Shown here: positions 57,401-59,865 of the stretch, piece after piece | Position numbering within the stretch: position 1 is the first letter of the stretch | How the letters are laid out: every line of letters starts with the position of its first letter | From: Macrocystis pyrifera | Lineage: Eukaryota > Sar > Phaeophyceae > Laminariales > Laminariaceae | Assembly: GCA_031763025.1 (NCBI GenBank) | Contig: JASSKH010000009.1 | Span: 2,170,001 to 2,234,000 of the forward strand | Length of the DNA: 64,000 nt | Direction: 5' to 3' | Notes under the pieces: generated by a model | What the model saw: the letters and a program-made list of their open reading frames with translations, nothing else | Databases searched by the model: none | What the model was told of the DNA's origin: nothing | Program-made: the position numbers and the translations under genes

Positions 57401-58840
57401 ATGTTGACGTCGCTGTCGATCTCGCATCAGATAATTTTCCATACTGGTGTAATCCGCTATGGGGGATCATATTAATCAGGACCCACCAAAAACCTATATA
57501 TTCTACGAAAGGTTGCGTGCCGACTACCAGGTAAACGCGTTCCGGGTGCCTCACACCGCAATCGCATACCTCAGCGTCATATCACCGTCGGAGGGTACGA
57601 AAAATCGTGCACGACGTTCCCACGGGACAACCAACGGTAGCAGAACCCCTAATCAACTACTGTAGGCTACAAGTTTGAGGACACTAAGGAAGAGAAGGAA
57701 CCCACAGAACGGATACGAATCAAACGAACGACGGCCTTGAGATAAGAGAAGGGTCAACAAGTATGGGTATGATCTCATGCCGCAGCAGAGAGGCCTCATT
57801 GATCCCAAACTATATACGAATTAACCTACGACGCAATGTTACAGCAGTAGTCTGAAACAGAAAAGAGGGGACGCCAGCAGAGTGGGTCCCTTTTAGGGAA
57901 AACCTCAATGTTGTACTGGAAGACAGTGACTACTTATCACTCCGTGAGCGATATCGCAGCTCTTCAACAGCACGACAAAGTCGAAAGAGGCTTGGAAAAA
58001 ACAGACCATCCCGCCCGCCCATCGTTGGTAGCGAGGTGTACCGTCGACAACATCAGTTTTGTTAGTGTTTATTTTACCGGGGTACCTACTCTCTGCCACG
58101 AAGTGCCGCGTTGATTGTCAGACAATTGACGCGGAAGTAGTAACCCTGGGTGAGAGTCTCCGGCTGGTCGCAGCAGGAGGCCTCATTGATCCCAAACCAT
58201 ATACCAGTACGAGTTAGCCTACGACGCAATGTTTCAACAGTAACTTTACTGAGCGTATTTAGTCCTGATTACAATGTTCCTCCGTAATAGCCGGTGGTCA
58301 CGAATAAGACACAATTGAGTCCACCTTTTTCCAGGGAAAGTAAACTTCGAGAGCGGTTACATAAGCTGAAGTTAGTGTAGAAAAGATCTTTGCTAAGCAA
58401 ACAAATCTAGCCTAAGGCCATTATTCCGGTTTCTTGAGAGAAGGCCGGTGCAGTATATATACTTCGTAATATACTATATATACTTCGTAATGTATTATAT
58501 ATACTTTGTAATATATTATGTATACTTCGTAATATATTTGTCCTCTACCAGTACATTTCGTTAAGCGATGAAACCGCGCGCCCTTCCTCCCTCGTGTTGG
58601 GGATTGGACTGCAGGCCATTGCTTGCTGCGCTCGCTGGCATTGCGCCGACAGAGAGCACTGCTGCCAAAGATGGTGCAGGCGGCGGCGGCGGCAGCGGCG
58701 GTGGGAGCGGTGCTTCGTCGACGGAGGCGCGCGCGATGCACCGCCGGACGCGCGGGAATGCCGGCGGTGGGGCGGTGCATCGCGAGCGTGCGCGTCGCGT
58801 TCAGCAGGAAATGATGAACATGATCAAGAACCCACACCCG
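15376..58840 (+). CDS. Giant spliced gene: multi-UBL, U-box, vWA ubiquitin ligase (exons 1-30, both ends open)
   Basis: Thirty coding segments on the plus strand are joined by GT-AG introns (one GC-AG). Phase matches at every junction, and domains continue across splice sites, which is the main evidence for one gene. Predicted order: UBL-like segments (exons 1-10), acidic helical region (11), linker and vWA strand with DxSxS (12-15), acidic linkers (16-17), U-box (18-20), UBL (21-23), vWA remainder (25-28), low-complexity linker and E2-like helix (29-30). U-boxes recruit E2 enzymes and act as ubiquitin ligases, so the expected role is ubiquitin transfer, with UBL and vWA parts probably binding partners. 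Start codon and final exons are not identified. Exon 11 has a one-base frameshift. Codon totals are about 2,030. Alternatives: a recently broken pseudogene, or two adjacent genes, although continuity across the introns argues against that. Confidence 0.75.
16206..16351 (+). CDS. Exon 2, Gly/Ser linker and UBL C-terminal strand
   Basis: It follows TCTTCCCCACAATCGCAG and ends at GAG-GTAAAG. It contains a Gly/Ser-rich stretch and then MTLQLDEDDTISDLADSDAE, which resembles the last part of a ubiquitin fold (L-x-D-x-T-I-x-D-L). Phase 1 in, 0 out. Confidence 0.62.
17122..17248 (+). CDS. Exon 3, end of UBL and linker
   Basis: Begins after TTTTTTGGACAG and ends at AACG-GTAAGA. ATFVAVLDLEG continues the beta strand of the UBL begun in exon 2. 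An acidic and polar linker follows. Phase 0 in, 1 out. A GA dinucleotide repeat (about 17252-17270) starts right after the donor. Confidence 0.65.
18211..18419 (+). CDS. Exon 4, start of second UBL-like segment
   Basis: Bounded by GCTTGCAG and AAG-GTAGGA. After a Lys/Gly-rich stretch (GKGKGKAG) comes ICYTVAGMP, then GTVVALTTWKLRDLK, which looks like a ubiquitin-fold hairpin entering its helix. Phase 1 in, 0 out. The length fits 69 codons plus two bases exactly. Confidence 0.7.
18578..18658 (+). CDS. Exon 5, helix of second UBL-like segment
   Basis: Twenty-seven codons between TTTTCAG and GAG-GTACGC, reading PIAEVLRSQGNEVGRALVGM. It continues the helix predicted at the end of exon 4 (LRDLK-PIAEVL). 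Phase 0-0. Confidence 0.65.
19713..19832 (+). CDS. Exon 6, start of third UBL
   Basis: Forty codons between CTTGACCAG and ACG-GTAAGC. It ends KIDIKITVAPNVT, a clear first beta strand and turn of a ubiquitin fold that continues in exon 7. Phase 0-0. Confidence 0.7.
20352..20834 (+). CDS. Exon 7, third UBL with a long insert
   Basis: It starts after TTTTCGCCAG with VSVQLGKSKTVGDLWGQVAR, the second strand and helix of the UBL begun in exon 6. An Ala- and acid/Gly-rich insert follows, then SFLVFSEDTVGLEGCNLRND and EELILVRFE, the closing strands. The donor is uncertain: 20609 (GTGAGC, strong), 20816 (GTGCGG) and 20834 (GTTGTC) are all in phase 0. I favour a late one because the closing UBL strands lie beyond 20609. 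Confidence 0.65.
21223..21801 (+). CDS. Exon 8, fourth UBL and start of fifth
   Basis: 193 codons from ACCGGTAG to ACG-GTAAGG, phase 0-0. A charged, probably coiled-coil segment (RQAWTEKKLGGAEAEIAEK) precedes RTLGDLRAVICEKL and DRVTLWIAPPEDD. After a charged insert come LGHYGLRHLSVVDVRLRFA (fourth UBL end) and DLVRIVVKTNRMM (fifth UBL first strand). The acceptor could alternatively be the stronger AACAG at 21244, but that breaks phase. Confidence 0.72.
22096..22266 (+). CDS. Exon 9, core of fifth UBL
   Basis: Fifty-seven codons between TGTGCGCAG and AAC-GTAAGT, phase 0-0. DIFVSRSTFSLSLVKILASR is the second strand and helix of the UBL started in exon 8, followed by SRVCWPG and an aromatic, charged stretch (YYCMKKWLHEYKE). 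Confidence 0.75.
22385..23135. mobile_element. TIR element (copy 2), uninterrupted
   Basis: About 750 bp with imperfect inverted termini of about 80 bp (GCCAAGATCAGGTATATCTG at the left, mirrored by GATCAGGTATACCTGATTTT at the right). It is a reverse-oriented paralogue of 1220-1439 plus 5765-6427. It shows the unoccupied retrotransposon target (TTTA at 22908-22911, corresponding to TGAA in copy 1). It lies in intron 9. Confidence 0.72.
23487..23603. repeat. Degenerate GAAGTTTCTTCGAGG minisatellite
   Basis: About eight imperfect copies of a 12-15 bp unit based on GAAGTTTCTTCGA and CGAGGTTTCTTTGA. It lies in intron 9. Minus-strand frames through it give Lys/Thr-rich artefacts. Confidence 0.7.
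25042..25211 (+). CDS. Exon 10, end of fifth UBL
   Basis: 56 codons plus two bases from ACCGGTAG to CCAG-GTGTGG. It ends LEEWGLLRGNVHVYVVFYN, the typical closing turn and strand of a UBL (L-x-x-x-G-L-x-x-x-x-x-V). Phase 0 in, 2 out. The acceptor resembles that of exon 8. Confidence 0.68.
25747..26683 (+). CDS. Exon 11, long acidic helical region with a frameshift
   Basis: The largest exon (937 bp). An acidic region (SEQDDDKGEEDD) is followed by helices rich in Leu and Cys (CFLSCLYMLLNHLREVEEEW, LALHQLRDVGGVTEAECACL). The frame then shifts: the continuation LVREIVPRDVLDRCVLEHSR lies in the next frame, and both halves fit together if the GGGGG at 26187-26191 has one base too many. The later part has an Ala/Thr run and KFEVV before the donor TG-GTGGGA. 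The family is not recognised. The shift may be an assembly error or a disabling mutation. Confidence 0.68.
27300..27575 (+). CDS. Exon 12, proline-run linker and helices
   Basis: It has one of the best acceptors here (long T-rich tract then TTGCAG) and the donor TTGC-GTGAGT. It encodes LSGTAEENDLPLADRRG, a proline run from a C homopolymer at about 27381-27399, then DSMEDPMSWLSLVDWKSCVR and HRWARVIAPLSL. Phase 2 in and 2 out, matching both neighbours. The C tract length decides the frame, so it deserves checking in reads. Confidence 0.65.
28774..28904 (+). CDS. Exon 13
   Basis: Between CTCCTGGGAGCAG and GAGG-GTGAGA, phase 2 in and 1 out. It reads RDREGRMCVMTGTSKSALRN, LIIFSPLEGGTTFDE. Strand-rich; it could belong to the fold that includes the vWA start in exons 14-15, but no domain is named. 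Confidence 0.62.
28970..29105 (+). repeat. CTG/GTT triplet repeat
   Basis: About 130 bp of imperfect trinucleotides (GCTGCTGCTG, GTTGCTACTG, GCCGCTGCC). It directly follows exon 13. The Ala/Val-rich open frame here is a repeat artefact. Confidence 0.75.
29487..30020 (-). repeat. Dispersed element, inverted partner of 57500-58240
   Basis: Its reverse complement matches 57500-58240 over several hundred bases. Shared landmarks include GAGAGTCTCCGGCTGGTCGC, CCTCATTGATCCCAAAC and GGTAGCAGAA. The order of blocks is the same in reverse. No intact coding frame was seen. Confidence 0.72.
31003..31118 (+). CDS. Exon 14, leads into the vWA first strand
   Basis: Between CCTCGGGCAG and GTG-GTGAGT, phase 1 in, 0 out. 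HALAQALSKLAKRKGGLPGG is helical and basic. The exon ends VARELIV, which with exon 15 forms a hydrophobic strand right before an MIDAS motif. Confidence 0.68.
31479..31580 (+). CDS. Exon 15, vWA MIDAS DxSxS motif
   Basis: Thirty-four codons between CACCGCCAG and ACG-GTATGT, phase 0-0. It begins VCMDSSYSMGG. D-S-S-Y-S (31488-31502) preceded by a hydrophobic strand and followed by M and Gly is the DxSxS metal-ion-dependent adhesion site at the start of vWA domains. An acidic stretch (FEDDKDSDAEDKAKE) follows instead of the usual first helix. Confidence 0.72.
32470..32550. mobile_element. Small TIR family B, copy 1
   Basis: Starts AATCAGAACCAAATATGGTG and ends TAGGTTCTGATT. About 80 bp. The inner part (GTTAACAAAGAGGCATACCT) matches copies at 34029, 53091 and 56268. 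Confidence 0.6.
32986..33123 (+). CDS. Exon 16, acidic linker
   Basis: Forty-six codons between CATCCTCAG and GAG-GTAACT, phase 0-0. After LVFDWSLPPSGSRASSDENF it is dominated by Asp, Glu and Ser (VSSDDESENVGEFEGSE). Probably disordered. Confidence 0.7.
33914..34027. mobile_element. MITE family A, copy 2
   Basis: About 114 bp with termini TTTACGGGGGACCATAGTGA and TTTACTATGGTCCCCCGTGG. The centre has ACCTACGGTACACACAAAAA. It is immediately followed by a family B copy. Confidence 0.78.
34029..34103. mobile_element. Small TIR family B, copy 2
   Basis: AGAACCAAATATGGGGTC at the left and CCACGTGGGTTCTGATTAC at the right. It lies one or two bases from the end of MITE A copy 2. Confidence 0.6.
34288..34461 (+). 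CDS. Exon 17, helical segment before the U-box
   Basis: Fifty-eight codons between CTCCTCAG and GAG-GTAATG, phase 0-0. Helix-rich and basic: RWKERTLKTALKDALISHAC, LPQLREVARMLDRRFGSL. GC-rich codon use contrasts with the flanking AT-rich introns. Confidence 0.75.
35055..35908. mobile_element. hAT-like non-autonomous element made of GGGTC repeats
   Basis: Flanked by identical 8 bp GTAAATAG (35047-35054 and 35909-35916). The termini are CAGGGCTTTTCGCGGGTCA and its exact inverse. CAGGG ends plus an 8 bp target duplication are the hallmark of the hAT superfamily. The interior is two arrays (about 35075-35300 and 35570-35890) of CGGGTCGGGTCGGGTCA separated by short spacers (AAGAGGTTTTCAAA-like), around a 250 bp unique centre. 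There is no transposase, so it would need one in trans. Intron 17. Confidence 0.88.
36915..37305 (+). repeat. Direct repeat of about 100 bp, two copies
   Basis: About 36925-37035 and 37200-37300 share TTTTCGCG, GTTATCGGT, CGTCGAGCC, CTGCCTTCAACTGGG/CTGCTTTCAACCGGG, and TTGGCAATTTCTTGC-like. Intron 17. No coding role is evident. Confidence 0.5.
37808..37933 (+). CDS. Exon 18, start of the U-box
   Basis: Forty-two codons between CGTGCCAG and CAG-GTCAGG, phase 0-0. A charged helix (VYRRYRKEFMDILLEKEGD) leads to APRQFICPITQ. The FICPIT signature is the first loop of U-box domains, RING-like folds held by hydrogen bonds instead of zinc. Confidence 0.85.
39940..40222. repeat. CCA/TGG triplet arrays facing each other
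   Basis: ACC repeats at 39940-39990, GGT repeats at 40001-40040, ACC repeats at 40118-40165 and GGT repeats at 40198-40218. Opposed arrays could fold into hairpins. The His-rich and Val-rich open frames in this area are artefacts. Intron 18. Confidence 0.8.
42010..42123. mobile_element. MITE family A, copy 3
   Basis: Termini CTATTACGGGGGACCATAGT and ACTATGGTCCCCCGTAATAG are perfect inverted repeats, extending imperfectly to about 30 bp. The orientation of the centre (AGGTTTTGTGTGTG) is opposite to copies 1, 2 and 5. Intron 18. Confidence 0.82.
42745..42785 (+). CDS. Exon 19, U-box centre (41 bp micro-exon)
   Basis: Only 41 bp, between GCTTTGGCAG and CACAG-GTGAGA, phase 0 in, 2 out. It encodes GLMVDPAVAVDGH, the conserved middle of the U-box (canonical form L-M-x-D-P-V-x-x-x-D-G-H). 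It lies 4.8 kb after exon 18, the largest intron found. Confidence 0.88.
43260..43700 (+). repeat. C-tract element family, two partial copies in tandem
   Basis: Both copies carry GTGAAAACCC..CTCCGTCCCGG..ATTGTAGGGAT and ATGGTCATACGACTACGGCC-like sequence, and both end in long C runs (22 C at 43501-43522; about 16 C at 43674-43690). It is the right-end portion of the element seen complete at 45466 and, inverted, at 47500 and 55140. Just upstream of exon 20. Confidence 0.7.
43725..43860 (+). CDS. Exon 20, end of the U-box
   Basis: Between TGCTGCTGTAG and CAG-GTGGGG, phase 2 in, 0 out. YERHAILEWFSACTSSGRP, then SSPMTGEEI and SNLALKSRIQ complete the U-box (Y-E-R-x-A-I-x-x-W, S-P-x-T, N-x-A-L-x-x-x-I). 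All three U-box exons join without gaps, so the domain is intact. The E2-binding hydrophobic residues (I in FICPIT, P in SPMT) are present. Confidence 0.88.
44009..44118. mobile_element. MITE family A, copy 4
   Basis: Begins ATTACGGGGGACCACAGTAA and ends TTTACTATGGTCTCCCGTAA. The centre reads AGGTTTTTGTGTGTACCGTA. Just after exon 20. Confidence 0.8.
44839..44952 (+). CDS. Exon 21, acidic linker entering a UBL
   Basis: Thirty-eight codons between TTCGGCAG and CAC-GTGAGG, phase 0-0. EWVLEGSKENDRGAGTDGED continues the last U-box helix (SRIQ-EWV). The exon ends ILDIH, the first strand of the UBL in exon 22. Confidence 0.75.
45466..46012 (+). mobile_element. C-tract element, full-length plus-oriented copy
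   Basis: About 545 bp between two C homopolymers (45459-45471 and 46000-46010). It contains GGTTGGGTTGGCGTCGGTTG near the left, CTCACTACGTGAGCTAGACA, GGCGCTTCGCGCTTGGTGCA and GGTCATACGACTACGGCCAT near the right. No coding frame. Intron 21. Confidence 0.72.
46992..47264 (+). CDS. Exon 22, UBL with basic Gly-rich insert
   Basis: Ninety-one codons between AAACCTTCAG and CTG-GTGAGG, phase 0-0. IKVRYGDKTYDMPV and IERIKAFVSRR form the hairpin and helix of a ubiquitin fold. Then comes a Gly run with a very basic stretch (RGCRNRKGRKRRP), possibly a nuclear localisation signal. RTIRLIHKGNRL then resumes the fold (compare ubiquitin L-I-F-A-G-K-x-L). Confidence 0.82.
47330..47870 (-). mobile_element. 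C-tract element, minus-oriented copies
   Basis: Reverse complement of the 45466 element: CATGGCCGTAGTCGTATGAC occurs three times (47320, 47460, 47550), so the outer 100 bp is repeated. The main copy runs to about 47830 and ends beside a G run at 47855-47869. It lies inside intron 22, which splits the UBL. Confidence 0.7.
48413..48615 (+). CDS. Exon 23, UBL end and a beta-rich segment
   Basis: Starts after TGTTTCGCAG. YSLLGLLEGDVVLAL closes the UBL of exon 22, in phase 0. The rest (VSFTVKLEQSGERGMFLLAR, SFSIKLRLWARRVL) is beta-rich and basic. The exon ends at TGC-GTGAGA in phase 2; reading through would give an immediate TGA stop. Confidence 0.78.
49148..49336 (+). CDS. Exon 24, linker and strand before vWA helix 1
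   Basis: Sixty-two full codons, between TCCGTAG and ACAG-GTGAAC, phase 2-2. GMCPPAPKPSSIVLAQTEGA is linker-like. It ends VCTLEVYMADPYR, a strand. A vWA DxSxS is not present here, although this is where one would be expected in an uninterrupted vWA domain. Confidence 0.68.
50345..50456. mobile_element. MITE family A, strongly diverged relative
   Basis: It has ACCATGGGGATTATAC at the left, GTAGGTTTTTGTGTACATGC inside and TGATTACTATGGTTCCCCGC at the right. The order matches family A but many bases differ. Confidence 0.45.
50617..50691 (+). CDS. Exon 25, vWA helix 1
   Basis: Seventy-five bases between TGTGCCGCAG and AACAG-GTGGGG, phase 2-2. STSSSRPSLTRLDAVKQLFH then AYINR is the amphipathic first helix of a vWA domain (R-L-x-A-x-K motif). 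Confidence 0.8.
51195..51850 (+). repeat. Degenerate tandem array before exon 26
   Basis: About five units of about 120 bp. Each has AGGAGACCG, TTTGACCCCTTGGCTGAC, CTACACTAAAACTAG and runs of AGGCCAAAAGAGGCC. Copies are clearly diverged. The last unit ends about 80 bp before exon 26. Confidence 0.78.
51931..52036 (+). CDS. Exon 26, vWA strand 2-3, with a GC donor
   Basis: Enters in phase 2 after TTCTTGAAG and leaves in phase 0. AYDLAVEVGLISFGSEVDVV and TPLLEDFRDQ are the usual vWA strands (VGLITF-like) and the segment before the MIDAS Thr. The only donor that keeps frame with exon 27 is CAG-GCGAGT, a GC donor. Both sides of the exon carry tandem repeat arrays. Confidence 0.82.
52510..52735 (-). 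repeat. Tandem array after exon 26, opposite orientation
   Basis: Three units of about 65 bp: GTACTAGTTT..GGCGGTCAGTCAAGGGGTCA..CGGTCTCCTG. Each is the reverse complement of part of the unit upstream of exon 26. Exon 26 therefore lies between inverted arrays. Confidence 0.75.
52972..53084. mobile_element. MITE family A, copy 5
   Basis: Perfect outer inverted repeats ACTATTACGGGGGACCATAG and CTATGGTCCCCCGTAATAGT. About 113 bp. In intron 26, followed seven bases later by a family B copy. Confidence 0.82.
53091..53180. mobile_element. Small TIR family B, copy 3
   Basis: GGCATAATAGTCAGAACCCA at the left, and GGTTCTGATCACTGTGCC at the right as its approximate inverse. About 90 bp. Confidence 0.58.
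53262..53533 (+). CDS. Exon 27, vWA core with MIDAS Thr and Asp
   Basis: Starts after CCAACTCTAG. VDILSNSGDTRLWDALQMAY holds the MIDAS Thr (GDT, 53289-53291). A basic insert (KKWRSTWKSKAKQRRAADHR) follows, then ARVLVLSDGKDT with the MIDAS Asp (53496-53498). It ends in phase 2 at CACCT-GTGAGA; unspliced reading gives a TGA two bases later. Confidence 0.85.
53930..54146 (+). CDS. Exon 28, vWA C-terminal half
   Basis: Begins after TCTTCAGAG, phase 2 in, and ends CTG-GTGGGG, phase 0. GVLVDSVTVGAERNESLKCL and TSGYAFHPTSLRQALRL give the last strands and helices of the vWA domain (V-D-S-V-x-V-G, then Gly-Tyr-x-F). A basic tail (RARRVSSTKGRKN) follows. The acceptor two bases upstream (CAG at 53927) would break phase. 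Confidence 0.82.
55140..55672 (-). mobile_element. C-tract element, minus-oriented full copy
   Basis: About 530 bp from GAGGGGAGGGGAGG to the G run at 55658-55670. It matches the 45466 copy in reverse order, including CGTGAGGCGGAC-like, TTTCCGGTGTGGCCAC and CCAACCGACGTCAACCCAA. Intron 28. Confidence 0.72.
55672..56035 (-). pseudogene. RT C-terminal fragment, inverted partner of 63383-63712
   Basis: On the minus strand the frame has CPCGKAIASRTNIVGRCEVY, KEKRDVLAEEM and GTLDSSEKKIAI. The pattern CxC..H/N-I-V-x-x-C-x-x-Y is the short zinc-binding end found after some non-LTR reverse transcriptases. The DNA is the reverse complement of 63440-63712. Only the extreme C-terminal end is left. Confidence 0.5.
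56268..56350. mobile_element. Small TIR family B, copy 4
   Basis: Contains ATAATCAAACATGGTGTGTA, GGGGTACATGTTTTTTC and CATCGTGGTTCTGATTCC, the same plan as the copies at 32470 and 34029. Confidence 0.55.
56453..56559 (+). CDS. Exon 29, polar linker
   Basis: Between TATTATACAG and GCAG-GTGAGG, phase 0 in, 2 out. VSSESQLLAEARMSSAHDTE then ETATLREDPKTKSIC. No domain; probably a helical linker. Confidence 0.7.
56677..56865. mobile_element. Second, smaller hAT-like GGGTC element
   Basis: CAGGGCTATTCACGGGTC at the left and GACCCGTGTAGAGTCCTG at the right are imperfect inverses of each other and match the 35 kb element ends. The interior has GACCCGACCCGACCC runs. No clear target duplication. Intron 29. 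Confidence 0.65.
57101..57212. mobile_element. MITE family A, copy 6
   Basis: Begins CTATTTTGGGGGACCATAGT, ends ACTATGGTCCCCCGCATTAC, with AATATTCGGTCCTATT near the right end. Intron 29. Confidence 0.75.
57500..58240 (+). repeat. Dispersed element, inverted partner of 29487-30020
   Basis: Opposite orientation to the copy in intron 13. It contains two partial copies of the CCTCATTGATCCCAAAC..CCTACGACGCAATGTT block (about 57790-57845 and 58178-58235), suggesting an internal duplication or two fragments. Open frames here are not exons. Confidence 0.72.
58450..58545. repeat. 21 bp AT-rich tandem repeat, four copies
   Basis: Unit TATATATACTTCGTAATATA with small variations. The 21 bp period gives a 7-residue periodic minus-strand frame that is an artefact. 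It lies just before exon 30. Confidence 0.78.
58615..58840 (+). CDS. Exon 30, low-complexity linker and E2-like first helix
   Basis: Starts after GGATTGGACTGCAG (phase 2) and ends CCG-GTGAGG (phase 0). A Gly/Ser/Ala-rich linker precedes HRERARRVQQEMMNMIKNPH followed by P. That pattern (basic helix, then N-P-x-P) matches the N-terminal helix of E2 ubiquitin-conjugating domains. The catalytic Cys region would be in later exons, which I did not find before 64 kb. Confidence 0.65.
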
Positions 58841-59234
58841 GTGAGGATCAGTGGAGGTGCGGTAAAGGCCTGCTGCTGGTTGATGCCGTCCGTTTGTGAG
58901 AGCGGTGGATCGTGATTTGATGCAACATCCATGTTGTCGAATCGTGTTTTGTTTTTTTTTACCGGTGTTTGCTCGTGTGCGTTTGAGAATCTTGTTGCAG
59001 GTTACTTTGTGTTGTGTGCTCTTTGTACCGGTATACCCTGTACTTGGTACCTGGTATATATAGATATATACGACTGGTATATATAGATACATACGATAGT
59101 GTTGGTGCTGCCTTGTGAGCGCTTCTCAGCTTTTCTTATATGTATTATTTTGCTTTTTTCGTGCTAGCTCGCGATGAGGTGCATCTCTCGGCCCGATACT
59201 CCCTCATCGTGATCCCCGACCCCGACTGTGTCGG

Positions 59235-59865
59235 GTGCGGCCTCTACCACGCTCGCGCAGTGCCCAGACGAGGCGCGAGAAACACTTCAAATACGTCAGC
59301 TGTGAGTTAGACCAGTTGGGTGATCGATACTGAGTGCGATGGACCAGTCGAGTGGTCGATACTGAGTTCAACGAGTTGAGTACTCGATACTCAATTTTGC
59401 AAGCTACCACGGTACGTGATTTATTACAGCAGTCTCGTGGCCAAAGATTTCGGTTGACGGCCTACCGTTGCCCCGTCAGGCCTACCTTTGGCACGTCAAA
59501 CCGTCTTATAAATGTATAATTTTTAGCATTGGGATGTCCTTCACAGCTATCCGTCACGGGGCAAATGACAGCCTCTACCACGCTCGAGCAGTGCCCAGAT
59601 AAAGCGCGAGAGACATTTCAATTACACGAGCTGTGAGTTGAACCAGTTGATGAGTGGTCGATGCTGAGTGCGATGGACCAGTCGAGTGTGGTCGGTACTG
59701 AGTTCAACGAGTTGAGTGATCAATACCGATACTCAATTTTGCAAGCTACCAGCACTTGCTTTATCACAGTCTCGTGGCCAAATATTTTGGTTGACGGCCT
59801 ACCTTTGCCCCGTCAGGCCTACCTTGGCCCGTCAAACCGTCTTTTAAATTTTGATAGTTTTTAGC
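59235..59865 (+). repeat. Two direct copies of a roughly 300 bp repeat
   Basis: CCTCTACCACGCTCG..CAGTGCCCAGA starts at 59240 and 59572, so the offset is about 332 bp. Both copies share GATGGACCAGTCGAGTG, GAGTTCAACGAGTTGAGT, CTCAATTTTGCAAGCTACCA and GTCAAACCGTCTT. A fragment (CTCAACTTTGCAAGCTGCG) occurs at about 387-405. Confidence 0.75.

Noticed and set aside
57459..57665. Open frame with RLRADYQVNAFRVPHTAIAY, at first taken for an exon.
   Set aside because: The DNA is part of a dispersed repeat whose inverted copy is at 29.5-30.0 kb, and no phase fits exons 29-30.
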